Positions 30,579-39,491 of a stretch of 64,000 nucleotides of DNA are shown here, piece by piece; the stretch's first letter is position 1, and each line of letters starts with the position of its first letter. Origin of the DNA: a virus; IMG/VR virus record IMGVR_UViG_3300032213_001568, positions 46,527 to 110,526 of that record; one strand, given 5' to 3'. The notes beneath the pieces were generated by a model. That model did no database searches. It worked only from the letters and a program-made list of their open reading frames with translations, and was not told where the DNA came from. The translations under genes were made by a program, and so were the position numbers.

Positions 30579-31214
30579 ATGAAAAATAAAGAATTATTAT
30601 CTGAAGAGTTATTACAAATACAATATCTTTTAAACTATAAAAAAGGTGTTGTTATTTCAGAACAAGTCCCACCTCAATCACCATCTACTGAACTACCATC
30701 TGCTCGTCAAATTAAAAAGGACATTAGACAAGATGCTAGACAACAGATTAAAGGTTTAAACCAAGCGGCTCAAGACTCAAGACAAGCAGACAGACAAGCT
30801 GCTCAGGATGCTAGACAAGCTGAAAGACAGGTAAATCAAGACGCTAGACAAGCTAACAGAGATGCTAATCAAGCTGAAAGACAAGCTAACAGAGCTGATA
30901 GACAACTTAACAGAGACATTAACCAAGATATTAGACAAGATAAGAGAGAAGCAAATCAAGCTGAAAGACAGGCGAATCAAGATGAAAGACAAGCTCAAAG
31001 AGAACTTGCAAGAACTCAAAGACAAGCTGAAAGAGCCGCTAGAAAAGAACTAAGAGTTGACGCGAGAAATAGAAAGGAAATGGAGGCACAACTAGCTGAT
31101 TTCCAAAACATGGTTAAATTATATGGCAAGAGTGAAGCATTCAAACAATATCTTCAACAATATAATACGGCTATTGCTGAACTTCAAAAACAATTGGCAG
31201 TTCCAACACCATAA
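30579..31214 (+). CDS. Tag-bearing Arg/Gln/Ala-repeat protein
   Basis: A 211-residue protein. It starts MKNKELLSEELLQIQYLL and then VVISEQ, matching the shared tag, with I-S-E as a possible cleavage site. Residues ~45-165 are an imperfect repeat of the type Q-A-x-R-Q-A-x-(Q/R)-D (for example NQAERQANRADRQ), a long, highly charged helix. A C-terminal helical cap follows. The basic repeat could bind packaged DNA or act as an internal spacer. Monocistronic, with a TATTTATA promoter and a terminator. Confidence 0.82.
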   Translation: MKNKELLSEELLQIQYLLNYKKGVVISEQVPPQSPSTELPSARQIKKDIRQDARQQIKGLNQAAQDSRQADRQAAQDARQAERQVNQDARQANRDANQAERQANRADRQLNRDINQDIRQDKREANQAERQANQDERQAQRELARTQRQAERAARKELRVDARNRKEMEAQLADFQNMVKLYGKSEAFKQYLQQYNTAIAELQKQLAVPTP

Positions 31215-31233
31215 TTTTGATATAAAAATTATT

Positions 31234-31263
31234 AAACCCTGTCGTAAATGATGGGGTTTTTTG
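31234..31263 (+). terminator. Rho-independent terminator
   Basis: AAACCCTGTC (31234-31243) pairs with GATGGGGTTT (31250-31259), then Ts. Confidence 0.85.
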
Positions 31264-31273
31264 TTTATATTTG

Positions 31274-31281
31274 TATTTATA
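31274..31281 (+). promoter_or_regulatory. TATTTATA motif, candidate late promoter
   Basis: TATTTATA 6 nt before the ATG at 31288, right after a terminator. Confidence 0.5.
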
Positions 31282-31287
31282 AATTAT

Positions 31288-31842
31288 ATGACAAAGAAAG
31301 AACAAATATTGAGTAGTTTTTTAAAAACTAAACTGAACATCCCAAAGGATGTTAAATATGAGTTTGTTGATTTTGATAATAGACGAGCATTGAAGGTTTA
31401 TACTGATGTTGCCAAGACTGATAAGAATAGTGGTCAATATGATGAAGAATACACCAAGTTTTTTAGACCCTCAAGAAAAAAATTAACTGGAATTCCGTTG
31501 TTTACATATGATTGGTCAAGAAAGTTTGAAGGTGTATTTAATGAGTTTTTTAATTCGACAGGATTACCAAAAGAATATTATAAAGTTTTTGATGAATTCA
31601 TTAATTATGATTACATATCAGATATCAATGATAAAATTGAAGAAGCAATTAAGAGAACAAACTATCCCAATACAGAATTAAGTTGGGATAGAAGTACCAA
31701 TCCTGAAATAACAATTACATTTACTAATTTAACAAAGGAACAATTTGCCGATTGGAAAGATTTTAAGATTGAGTTAGAAAATGAACTTAGAGGTTCCGTT
31801 GATTTAGATGAGTATAATCTTTCCTTTAGACAACCAAGATAA
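31288..31842 (+). CDS. Hypothetical protein (184 aa)
   Basis: The ATG at 31288 is chosen because promoter and terminator lie just upstream. It is a soluble alpha/beta protein with no recognised motif; its N-terminus (MTKKEQILSSFLKTKL) is weakly tag-like. The next promoter begins right at its stop. Confidence 0.75.
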   Translation: MTKKEQILSSFLKTKLNIPKDVKYEFVDFDNRRALKVYTDVAKTDKNSGQYDEEYTKFFRPSRKKLTGIPLFTYDWSRKFEGVFNEFFNSTGLPKEYYKVFDEFINYDYISDINDKIEEAIKRTNYPNTELSWDRSTNPEITITFTNLTKEQFADWKDFKIELENELRGSVDLDEYNLSFRQPR

Positions 31843-31843
31843 T

Positions 31844-31874
31844 TTGATTATCTAAAAGTTTCACCTTATATTTG
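31844..31874 (+). promoter_or_regulatory. Leaderless-type promoter
   Basis: TTG at 31844-31846, 20 nt, TATATTTG at 31867-31874, then 3 nt to the ATG at 31878. Confidence 0.82.
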
Positions 31875-31877
31875 TTA

Positions 31878-32216
31878 ATGAAATTATTACTGGCAATATT
31901 AGTGGGGTCACTCGCTCAAGTACTAACTTTCTTACAACTACAGGGGAGATGGAAGTTTGAGTGGATGAAAAACCATCAGTGGTTGGTTGTATTGATGGGT
32001 ATCCCGATTTCAATATTGTTTATGACATCAGTTGGTTTAATGGTTCAACACTTCGACGGTCAGTTGTGGCCATCAAGATTGATAGGGTTTGTTATTGGTA
32101 CGATAATGTTTACAATTATGTCTGTCTCATTATTTGGTGAACCGATAACGATTAAAACTGGTGTATGTTTGTTATTGAGTTTGATGATACTGATGGTTCA
32201 GTTGTTTTGGAAGTAA
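31878..32216 (+). CDS. Four-helix membrane protein, DMT-like
   Basis: The promoter favours the start at 31878, giving 112 residues with four hydrophobic segments (about 3-20, 35-55, 65-85, 92-110). Size and helix number resemble small multidrug-resistance or DMT transporters, and the C-terminal SVSLFGEPITIKTG fits the DMT pattern. Its job in infection is unknown. The stop is one base before tRNA-Met, so both are on one transcript. Confidence 0.75.
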   Translation: MKLLLAILVGSLAQVLTFLQLQGRWKFEWMKNHQWLVVLMGIPISILFMTSVGLMVQHFDGQLWPSRLIGFVIGTIMFTIMSVSLFGEPITIKTGVCLLLSLMILMVQLFWK

Positions 32217-32217
32217 A

Positions 32218-32291
32218 GCGCCCTTAGCTCATTCGGTTAGAGCAACTGACTCATAATCAGTGGGTGACAGGTTCGATTCCTGTAGGGCGCA
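32218..32291 (+). tRNA. tRNA-Met(CAT), elongator or Ile2
   Basis: Acceptor GCGCCCT/AGGGCGC, fully paired (unlike the initiator at 29582), anticodon arm ACTGA-CTCATAA-TCAGT (CAT). CAT can also be lysidine-modified to read ATA (Ile2); sequence alone does not decide. Confidence 0.9.
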
Positions 32292-32297
32292 CTTGTT

Positions 32298-32382
32298 GGT
32301 TGGATGGTGGAACAGGTAGACACGCAAGACTTAAAATCTTGTGGACATAACGTCCGTGCGGGTTCGATTCCCGCTCCGACTA
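32298..32382 (+). tRNA. tRNA-Leu(TAA)
   Basis: Acceptor GGTTGGA/TCCGACT with G-T pairs, anticodon arm CAAGA-CTTAAAA-TCTTG (TAA), long variable arm, T-arm GCGGG-TTCGATT-CCCGC. Confidence 0.93.
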
Positions 32383-32387
32383 CTTTA

Positions 32388-32417
32388 TAACCCTCTAATT
32401 TATTTAGGGGGTTTTTT
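32388..32417 (+). terminator. Terminator after tRNA-Leu
   Basis: AACCCTCTAA (32389-32398) pairs with TTAGGGGGTT (32404-32413), then Ts. Confidence 0.88.
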
Positions 32418-32428
32418 GGTTTTATTAA

Positions 32429-32436
32429 TATTTATC
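32429..32436 (+). promoter_or_regulatory. TATTTATC motif, candidate late promoter
   Basis: TATTTATC after a terminator and 14 nt before the ATG at 32451; a one-base variant of TATTTATA. Confidence 0.45.
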
Positions 32437-32450
32437 ATTATATTCGTATT

Positions 32451-32597
32451 ATGAAAAATCCATTTGAAGGTTTAACAGAGGAACAGATTAAGAGACTGAT
32501 GTTTACTACTGACTTATCTTTATACGAAAGGAATAAAGAATTATTTGAGAAAAATGTCCGTATCAAACAAACTGAAAATAAGAAACCTACTTCGTGA
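32451..32597 (+). CDS. Tag-bearing small protein (48 aa)
   Basis: The protein starts MKNPFEGLTEEQIKRLMFTT, a clear tag (L-T-E-E-Q), and is charged and helical. Its 3' end overlaps the metalloprotease gene by 44 bases. It may be a packaged peptide or assist the next protein. Confidence 0.7.
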   Translation: MKNPFEGLTEEQIKRLMFTTDLSLYERNKELFEKNVRIKQTENKKPTS

Positions 32598-33648
32598 AGC
32601 TGTAGGTGTTCCATCTGATATTGAAATGATGACTTCGGTATTCACTGAGGTTGTTAAAAAACTGCTCTATTCTTTTAAGTCTGCCAACGAACCTTTAGAC
32701 GAGGTTGAGATTGATGTTAAAAACATTGGTGAAAGTGTTATGAGTTCTGGTGTGATAACTATTGGTGGGGAGAAGTCTTGGAATATGGTTAAGCAATCAC
32801 AAAGCTTTGATGAAAAGGAGTGGAAAAAATTCCCGATGTATAAAAATCCTATTGGTATTAAGTTTGAAATCTTTGAAGAGGGTGTTTTACAGGCGGTTTA
32901 TAAAACTAATCTTAATATTGATGCGTCACATAGTTTTGAGGCTAAAGATTTCAAGAGTGGAGATGTCTTTGATGTAAGTACGTTAGACTTTCATATCAGA
33001 ATGGATGAAGACACGTGGGATAATTTGGAATTGTTATCACCCAAGTTGGATTCGGTAATATCACATGAGTTATTACATGCTTATCAGTTGTATAAGAGAT
33101 ATGTTAATAAGGGTCAGGTAGGATTTGGTAAGGGACAAGCGACTAATGTTTTGGTTAATGTTATCAACAATCAGTTTTTACCTGAGTGGAATAATTTTTT
33201 ACATTTAATTTATGTTAGTTTAAAGTTTGAACAAGATGCTCGTATCCCACAGGTTTCACATATCTTAAGACGGACTAAGATAGATAGTTATGAAGATTTT
33301 ATTGGTGCTTTAAAGGGTACACAGATTTTTGGAGAGATTGAGGAATTAAGAAATTTCTCAGCTGAAGAATTACTTAACTCGTTTGGTAAGATTAATAGTA
33401 TACACGACATGATATTCAAAGAGACATCGGTTGAGAAAGCTTATGAATGGATTTTTGAATGGAATGATATTTTACAAAAGATTATAGACCATTTAATTAC
33501 AACTGGTGTTAGTCCTTCAAAGATTGATGCCGTACCATTAGCGGTTAGAAAAGACCCAAAGAAGTTTTTTGAATATTTTGAAAGAAAGTTTAAATTCACG
33601 GCTAATAATATGTTAAAAAGGGTTTCAAAACTTTATTCTTTAAGATGA
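32554..33648 (+). CDS. Tag-like putative zinc metalloprotease (HExxH), paralog of 19533
   Basis: From the ATG at 32554 the protein has 364 residues and starts MSVSNKLKIRNLLREAVG. Residues 171-175 are HELLH in ISHELLHAYQLYKRY, matching ITHEMLHLYEFYKRW of the 19533 protein. Both share a similar length and a similar N-terminal layout (a Phe/Pro-rich beta region before the motif), so they are diverged duplicates. Probably a virion-associated zincin; activity is inferred. It overlaps the next gene by ATGA. Confidence 0.75.
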   Translation: MSVSNKLKIRNLLREAVGVPSDIEMMTSVFTEVVKKLLYSFKSANEPLDEVEIDVKNIGESVMSSGVITIGGEKSWNMVKQSQSFDEKEWKKFPMYKNPIGIKFEIFEEGVLQAVYKTNLNIDASHSFEAKDFKSGDVFDVSTLDFHIRMDEDTWDNLELLSPKLDSVISHELLHAYQLYKRYVNKGQVGFGKGQATNVLVNVINNQFLPEWNNFLHLIYVSLKFEQDARIPQVSHILRRTKIDSYEDFIGALKGTQIFGEIEELRNFSAEELLNSFGKINSIHDMIFKETSVEKAYEWIFEWNDILQKIIDHLITTGVSPSKIDAVPLAVRKDPKKFFEYFERKFKFTANNMLKRVSKLYSLR

Positions 33649-34031
33649 AATACCAATTAAGCGCTCATCAATATCAGAAACTTCAGAACATGATTTATAA
33701 TGTTATTGAGGATATTATGCCTGAGTATGTTAATGTTGAATTTATTGATGGTTTTGATGACTATGATGATTTGAATGAGGTACCTGATGTAAATCAAATT
33801 GATTCGGTATCATTTTATGATGAGGAAAGTTACGAGATGCTTTTTAAGATACGTATAAGAAATCCTTATAGGGGTGGAGATGTTCCTATGATAGTTGTTG
33901 AGTACTTTATTCAAGAAAAACTTGATGGTTTATTTGGTGAGGGTAGATGGCATGAGCAGTTAATCAAATGGATTGAATACAATCATCCTGAAGTTACCAC
34001 TTTATATGACAAAATTAAATCTGTTGTATAA
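33645..34031 (+). CDS. Tag-like hypothetical protein (128 aa)
   Basis: It starts MKYQLSAHQYQKLQNMIYNV, a relaxed form of the tag, followed by an acidic alpha/beta domain (MPEYVNVEFIDGFDDYD). The same outline, a helix and then 'Met-Pro/Ile-acidic strand', is seen in 22719 and 63738. Function unknown. Confidence 0.72.
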   Translation: MKYQLSAHQYQKLQNMIYNVIEDIMPEYVNVEFIDGFDDYDDLNEVPDVNQIDSVSFYDEESYEMLFKIRIRNPYRGGDVPMIVVEYFIQEKLDGLFGEGRWHEQLIKWIEYNHPEVTTLYDKIKSVV

Positions 34032-34042
34032 TACTTATTAGT

Positions 34043-35212
34043 ATGGCAGAGATATACAACAGTATTGTACCAAACAAAATCAAAATAGATTATAGTTCAA
34101 ACGGTAATTCTAACGACCTTACATACAATTCTAATTTTTTAAATGTTAACACTTGGTATTTTGGTATTGATGTTAATAGAAATTATGGTCCTTCATCTAA
34201 AACTGGATGGTATCAGGGAATTAATAATGGTACAATAGACGATGGTCTTTATACTATTTATTATACTGGCTCAACAACAGGTAGGACTAACAATCTTAAT
34301 GATTATTATAGATGTGTTCAGTATAGTGACACTCAAGATGTAGTTAATTTTGTTAATTCACAAGCGGGTTTTAGTGTTGCGGATTTTCCAGAGGCGTTAA
34401 ATTGGTTTAAACATGATGCTTCTGCTGGAAACGGAACATCAGGTAGAGGTGGAGGAGGTTCAAATGTTTGTGTTAATATGAATTATCCAAACATACCAAC
34501 GAGTGGGTTAACATTTGCGGTTGATGCTGGACATGTTGCGTCATATCCATGGACAAATCCTACTTGGTATGATTTTACTCAATCGGCAATGAGTGGGTTT
34601 TCAGGTACTAGTACAATTATTGGTAATTTTAATAGTGGAAGTTTATTTTTTAATTTTTCAAATGCTGGTACACCACAAGAATACTTTACGTCATCAAGAC
34701 AGGAAAACTTAGGGCAAGATTTTACTGTAATATTTTGGGCGGCACCAATAAATGTTGCAGATACTGATACACATTCGGTTTATTCAGTTAGGTCTAATAG
34801 TCGTTCAAACTATGTTGGTATTTACGATAGAAAAAGTTCAATAAATTTTTATTTCAGGGTTCGTGATACTACCGATGGTTTAAAAACTAGACAAGGTAAT
34901 ACTGATTATCTTTCAGGTGTTTGGGCTCAATTCTCATATGTTTTTGAAACTAATAGTAGTGGGACTACTACAACTAGTTTTTATTATAATGACACACTTT
35001 CAGAAACAAATGATGAAAGTTATTTAGTTGAATCATGGAACTCGGATATTGGTGAAGGATGGGTTATTGGACAGCTTGCTGGTGCAAAATCAATTTCTGA
35101 AAACTATTACGGTGGTCTACAAGTATTATTGGTATATAACAGAGTATTAAGTGCTACTGAAATTGCTGACATATACCAAAACTATTTTGACACAAGGGCT
35201 TTATTTGCGTGA
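34043..35212 (+). CDS. LamG/concanavalin-like surface protein
   Basis: A 389-residue protein with no signal peptide. The N-terminal ~150 residues are Asn/Gly/Ser-rich beta structure and end in a Gly-rich linker (GRGGGGSN). Residues ~155-385 look like a LamG-like jelly roll: LTFAVDAGHVASYP, FTVIFWAAPI, YVGIYDRKSSINFYF and the closing YNRVLSATEIADIYQNYF typical of Laminin_G_3. Such domains bind glycans or decorate capsids and tails. A virion surface adhesin is likely. A TACTTATT motif is at 34032-34039. Confidence 0.82.
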   Translation: MAEIYNSIVPNKIKIDYSSNGNSNDLTYNSNFLNVNTWYFGIDVNRNYGPSSKTGWYQGINNGTIDDGLYTIYYTGSTTGRTNNLNDYYRCVQYSDTQDVVNFVNSQAGFSVADFPEALNWFKHDASAGNGTSGRGGGGSNVCVNMNYPNIPTSGLTFAVDAGHVASYPWTNPTWYDFTQSAMSGFSGTSTIIGNFNSGSLFFNFSNAGTPQEYFTSSRQENLGQDFTVIFWAAPINVADTDTHSVYSVRSNSRSNYVGIYDRKSSINFYFRVRDTTDGLKTRQGNTDYLSGVWAQFSYVFETNSSGTTTTSFYYNDTLSETNDESYLVESWNSDIGEGWVIGQLAGAKSISENYYGGLQVLLVYNRVLSATEIADIYQNYFDTRALFA

Positions 35213-35313
35213 CAATTTGTCATACTTTTTTCTTTGGCACATTGTTTAATAATGGGGGTCGGACTTGACTCCATAAAAAATAATCAATATTATTAAACAA
35301 ATTAAATTAAACT

Positions 35314-37203
35314 ATGGGAAAAATTATAGGCGTGGATTTAGGTACTACAAATTCGTGTGTTGCCGTAATGGAAGGTAACGAACCAGTTGTGATTACAAAC
35401 AGTGAAGGAAAAAGAACCACCCCTTCAATTGTGGGTTTCTTAAATGGTGGTGAAAGAAAGGTTGGTGACCCGGCTAAACGTCAGGCGGTTACTAATCCTG
35501 ATAAGACTATTTCATCTATCAAACGTTTCATGGGAACAAGTTTTGATGAAAGTAAGGGTGAGGTTAAACGTGTTCCTTATAAAGTAGTTAAGGGTGATGG
35601 TGGAACTCCTCGTGTTGAGATTGAGGATAGAAAATATTCACCACAAGAAATTTCGGCAATGGTTCTCCAAAAGATGAAACAAACTGCTGAGGACTATTTG
35701 GGTTCAGAGGTAACTGAGGCAGTTATCACGGTACCAGCATACTTCAACGATGCTCAACGTCAAGCTACGAAAGAAGCGGGTGAGATTGCAGGTTTGAAGG
35801 TAATGAGAATTGTTAATGAACCAACTGCGGCGGCACTTGCTTACGGACTAGACAAACAATCTAAAGATATGAAGATTGTTGTGTTTGACTGTGGTGGTGG
35901 AACACATGACGTATCTGTATTGGAACTTGGTGATGGAGTGTTTGAAGTATTGTCTACTGATGGTGATACACACCTTGGTGGTGATGACTTTGACCAAGCA
36001 ATCATTGACTGGTTGGTAACTGAGTTCAAAGATGAAAACGGAATTGACTTGACCAAAGATGCTATGGCTCTTCAACGTCTTCGTGAGGGAGCTGAGAAGG
36101 CGAAGATTGAATTATCATCTTCACCATCTACAGAGATTAACTTACCATATATTATGCCTGTCGATGGTATACCAAAACACTTGGTAAGAACTTTAACTAA
36201 GGCGAAGTTTGAACAACTTGTTGATAGTTTGGTTGAAAGAACTATTGCTCCTTGTAAGTCGGCATTGAAGAACGCAGGGATTAAAACAAGTGATATTGAC
36301 GAAATAATCTTGGTTGGAGGAACAACACGTATTCCGGCAATTCAGGAAGCGGTTAAGAAGTTCTTCGGTAAGGACCCATCAAAGGGTGTTAATCCTGATG
36401 AGGTTGTTGCTCTTGGAGCGGCTATTCAGGCTGGTGTATTAGCAGGTGATGTTAAAGATGTATTGTTATTAGATGTAACACCACTATCACTTGGTATTGA
36501 AACAATGGGTGGAGTGTTCACAAAGTTAATTGAAGCTAACACTACTATCCCGACTAAGAAGTCACAGGTGTTCTCAACTGCGGTTGATAACCAACCTACC
36601 GTTGAAATCCATGTATTACAAGGTGAGAGGGCAATGGCTAAAGACAACCGAAGTATTGGACGTTTCCACTTGGATGGTATCCCACCGGCTCAAAGAGGTA
36701 TTCCACAGGTTGAGGTTACATTTGATATTGATGCTAACGGTATCATCAATGTATCGGCATTAGACAAAGGAACTAACAAACAACAAAATATCCGTATTGA
36801 ATCATCATCAGGACTTTCGAAAGAAGAGATTGAAAAGATGAGACAAGAGGCGGAGATGAACGCTGAATCAGATAAGAAAGCAAAAGAAGACGCTGAGGTT
36901 ATCAACCAAGCTGACACAACAATCTTCCAAGTGGAAAAGTCTTTAAAAGATATTGAAGACAAAATCACTGAAGAACAAAAGTCAGAGGTAACAACTGCTC
37001 TTGAAGAATTGAAATCCGCTCATTCATCAAAGGACATTGAGAAAATTAAAGAAGGGATTGAGAACATTAATAATGTATTTCAAGGTATTACGGCAAATCT
37101 TTATAGTCAATCTTCTGATATAAACGAAATGGATAATATGAACGAAATGGACAATAACGATTCTGAAGTATCTGATGTAGATTTTGAAGAAGTTGGTAAG
37201 TAG
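35314..37203 (+). CDS. dnaK: DnaK / Hsp70 chaperone
   Basis: A full-length (629 aa) Hsp70. The nucleotide-binding domain shows [15 protein letters not shown] (6-20), [17 protein letters not shown] and [15 protein letters not shown]; the linker [15 protein letters not shown] is intact, and a substrate domain and lid follow. The C-terminus is shortened and Asn/Met/Asp-rich but ends VDFEEVGK, like Bacteroidetes DnaK. It appears functional and host-derived. No DnaJ or GrpE is nearby, so host partners are presumably used. A phage DnaK is uncommon; it may fold virion proteins. A terminator follows. Confidence 0.96.
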   Translation: MGKIIGVDLGTTNSCVAVMEGNEPVVITNSEGKRTTPSIVGFLNGGERKVGDPAKRQAVTNPDKTISSIKRFMGTSFDESKGEVKRVPYKVVKGDGGTPRVEIEDRKYSPQEISAMVLQKMKQTAEDYLGSEVTEAVITVPAYFNDAQRQATKEAGEIAGLKVMRIVNEPTAAALAYGLDKQSKDMKIVVFDCGGGTHDVSVLELGDGVFEVLSTDGDTHLGGDDFDQAIIDWLVTEFKDENGIDLTKDAMALQRLREGAEKAKIELSSSPSTEINLPYIMPVDGIPKHLVRTLTKAKFEQLVDSLVERTIAPCKSALKNAGIKTSDIDEIILVGGTTRIPAIQEAVKKFFGKDPSKGVNPDEVVALGAAIQAGVLAGDVKDVLLLDVTPLSLGIETMGGVFTKLIEANTTIPTKKSQVFSTAVDNQPTVEIHVLQGERAMAKDNRSIGRFHLDGIPPAQRGIPQVEVTFDIDANGIINVSALDKGTNKQQNIRIESSSGLSKEEIEKMRQEAEMNAESDKKAKEDAEVINQADTTIFQVEKSLKDIEDKITEEQKSEVTTALEELKSAHSSKDIEKIKEGIENINNVFQGITANLYSQSSDINEMDNMNEMDNNDSEVSDVDFEEVGK

Positions 37204-37222
37204 TTCACAACCAACTAATGTT

Positions 37223-37252
37223 AAAACCCCTCAAATTAGAGGGGTTTTTTTA
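37223..37252 (+). terminator. Terminator after dnaK
   Basis: AAAACCCCTC (37223-37232) pairs with GAGGGGTTTT (37239-37248), then Ts. Confidence 0.92.
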
Positions 37253-37264
37253 TTTAATAAAAGT

Positions 37265-37272
37265 ATTTATGA
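37265..37272 (+). promoter_or_regulatory. TATTTATG motif before the signalling operon
   Basis: TATTTATG 3 nt before the ATG at 37276, after the dnaK terminator. Confidence 0.45.
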
Positions 37273-37275
37273 AAT

Positions 37276-38862
37276 ATGACGAAAAATACAAAAATCTATT
37301 TACTTTTTTCTATTTTAATAATGTCTGTATTTTTTTTGGTTAAAACATCGGTTTTACTTGAAATTCAGGAATCAACAAGAGTTACACGTGGTATTGAATA
37401 CATTTGTTTTATATTATTCATCCCACTTTTTATTTTAATAGTTCGTGAAATTAATAATTTCCAAAGTAAAAAACTTAATGATACGGATAAGTTCATTGAT
37501 AGAGCAGCAATTATATCGGTTACCGATAGAAAAGGTAAAATAACTTATGTTAATGATAAGTTTGAAAAAGTGTCAGGTTGGAAACTTGAAGAAGTAATTG
37601 GTAAAGACCACTCAATAGTTAATTCAGGTACACAACCTGATGGATATTGGGGTAAGATGTATGAAACGGTATTAAAAGGTGAGATATGGAACGACATTGT
37701 TTGTAATAAAGCAAAAGATGGTAGTTTATATTATGTTGATACATACATCAGGGCAAGATTTGGAACTGATGGAAGATTAGATGGTTTTTCATCTATCAGA
37801 CAAGATATTACAGAACTTAAGAAAAAAGAATTAGATATTAGAAATAGAATGAATGCTATTAACCAGTCTAATGCGGTGATTGAGTTTGATTTATCAGGGA
37901 ATATAGTTTACGCTAACCAAAACTTTTGTGATTCTATGGGGTATTCTTTAAACGAATTAAAAGGAAAACACCACAGCATTTTTGTGACAGAAGATTACTC
38001 AAAATCAGATGAATATAAAGAATTTTGGAATAAATTAAAAAATGGAGACTTTATATCTGAACAATTTAATAGAATTAAAAAAAATGGTGAAGAAATTTGG
38101 TTACAAGCAACATACAATCCAATTTTTGACAATAATGGTCAGGTAATCAGAGTTATGAAAATTGCGGTAGATATTACCGACAAAGTTTTACAATCAAAAG
38201 AGATAGAAAGAAAGAATACTTACTTGGAACACGCTGCCAAAATATTAAGACACGACATGCACTCAGGTATTAACACTTACATGCCAAGAGGTGTTAACTC
38301 ATTAGAAAGAAGATTAACTCAAGAAGATATTATTAATCTTAAAATTGAGGCGCCACTTAAAATGATTAAGGAGGGACTTAAACATTCACAGAAAGTTTAC
38401 AAAGGTGTTTATGAGTTTACCAATCTTGTTAAGAAAGATGTGGTGTTGAACAAAGAAGAATGTAACATCAAGGACATACTCAAGGACTATTTGTCCTCGA
38501 CGGCTTACGCAAGTCAGGTGGTATTGGATGATAACCTACCAACAATTGAATTAAATGAACCATTATTCTGTACTGCGGTGGATAACCTAATTAGAAATGG
38601 TTTAAAGTATAATGATTCAGACACCAAGTTTGTTGAAATATCTTCAGATGAGGATTCCATTTATATTCAAGATAATGGTAGAGGTATCACTCAAGAAGAT
38701 TTTAATTATTTGTCTAAACCATATACAAGAAAAGAAGGACAAAAAGAATCGGGTACTGGTTTAGGATTGAATATCTGTGTGGCAATTTTGGAAGAACACG
38801 GATTTAAAATAACCTGTGAAAAAAATGAAACGGGAACTAAAATGAAAATCAAATTTAAATGA
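37276..38862 (+). CDS. PAS-domain sensor histidine kinase
   Basis: A 528-residue membrane kinase. Two transmembrane helices (about 7-27 and 42-63) are followed by two PAS domains (~75-185, with GKITYVNDKFEKVSGW; and ~190-305, with GNIVYANQNFCDSMGY). The phosphoacceptor region has H326 in ILRHDMHSGINTY. The HATPase domain shows DNLIRNGLKYND (N box), DNGRGI (G1) and GTGLGL (G2). All catalytic boxes look intact. It heads an operon with a second kinase sharing its C-terminal half, a receiver protein and envelope coiled-coil proteins. A two-component kinase in a phage is very unusual. Confidence 0.93.
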   Translation: MTKNTKIYLLFSILIMSVFFLVKTSVLLEIQESTRVTRGIEYICFILFIPLFILIVREINNFQSKKLNDTDKFIDRAAIISVTDRKGKITYVNDKFEKVSGWKLEEVIGKDHSIVNSGTQPDGYWGKMYETVLKGEIWNDIVCNKAKDGSLYYVDTYIRARFGTDGRLDGFSSIRQDITELKKKELDIRNRMNAINQSNAVIEFDLSGNIVYANQNFCDSMGYSLNELKGKHHSIFVTEDYSKSDEYKEFWNKLKNGDFISEQFNRIKKNGEEIWLQATYNPIFDNNGQVIRVMKIAVDITDKVLQSKEIERKNTYLEHAAKILRHDMHSGINTYMPRGVNSLERRLTQEDIINLKIEAPLKMIKEGLKHSQKVYKGVYEFTNLVKKDVVLNKEECNIKDILKDYLSSTAYASQVVLDDNLPTIELNEPLFCTAVDNLIRNGLKYNDSDTKFVEISSDEDSIYIQDNGRGITQEDFNYLSKPYTRKEGQKESGTGLGLNICVAILEEHGFKITCEKNETGTKMKIKFK

Positions 38863-39491
38863 AAACATTACTAACTTTTATTTTCTTAACAATTTCTTTA
38901 TTTGGTTTCAGTCAGATTAAGTACCCAATACAGACAATCTATAAGGGTGACTCAGTTGTTATTCTAACTATTAAACAATCTTTGGATATTAATAAGGCAA
39001 TTGACACACAAAGAAAAATTATAAGAGACCAAAATAAAAAAATAGTTGCACTGAATAAAAGAATTGATAGTTTAACTAGAATAAATGACAGAGTTAATAT
39101 TGTTATTGATAGTATACAATATATTGCTGATACAACATACAAGTGGGCTGATGAATTTAATATGGTCATTAGAGAAAGGGCTATAGGTCCATGTTTACTT
39201 TATACTATACCTCCTTATAACAGTGTATTCTTTTTAGACTTAAGTCGTTATAGAATGTATAGTACAGACTATGGTGAAAAAATTGAGTTAGAATTAATGT
39301 CAGATAAACAATATGCCGAGTTTAAAAGACTACAAGATTTATATTTTGACAGATACTATCCTACTTTAGATTATTATAAAGAGATTGGGTTTAAAGATTT
39401 TAACACTGAGATTGAATTATACGAGAAAGCGATTTGGAAAAATAAAAACATAATGAGGTTAATGATTAAACAAGAAGAAAAGAAAAAATGA
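38859..39491 (+). CDS. Exported coiled-coil protein of the signalling operon
   Basis: A 210-residue protein with signal peptide MKTLLTFIFLTISLFGFSQ, a coiled coil (about 45-90, DTQRKIIRDQNKKIVALNKR) and an alpha-rich C-terminal half. Predicted periplasmic or surface-attached. It overlaps both kinase genes by ATGA, so it is made together with them; a ligand-binding or sensor-partner role is inferred from context. Confidence 0.8.
   Translation: MKTLLTFIFLTISLFGFSQIKYPIQTIYKGDSVVILTIKQSLDINKAIDTQRKIIRDQNKKIVALNKRIDSLTRINDRVNIVIDSIQYIADTTYKWADEFNMVIRERAIGPCLLYTIPPYNSVFFLDLSRYRMYSTDYGEKIELELMSDKQYAEFKRLQDLYFDRYYPTLDYYKEIGFKDFNTEIELYEKAIWKNKNIMRLMIKQEEKKK

Noticed and set aside
30777-31025. Minus-strand Ser/Leu-rich frame opposite the repeat protein
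   Set aside because: Antisense of the low-complexity R/Q/A repeat; no promoter.
35213-35313. CIRCE/HrcA operator or heat-shock promoter before dnaK
   Set aside because: No TTAGCACTC inverted repeat is present; only a weak TTG-N21-TTTCTTTG.
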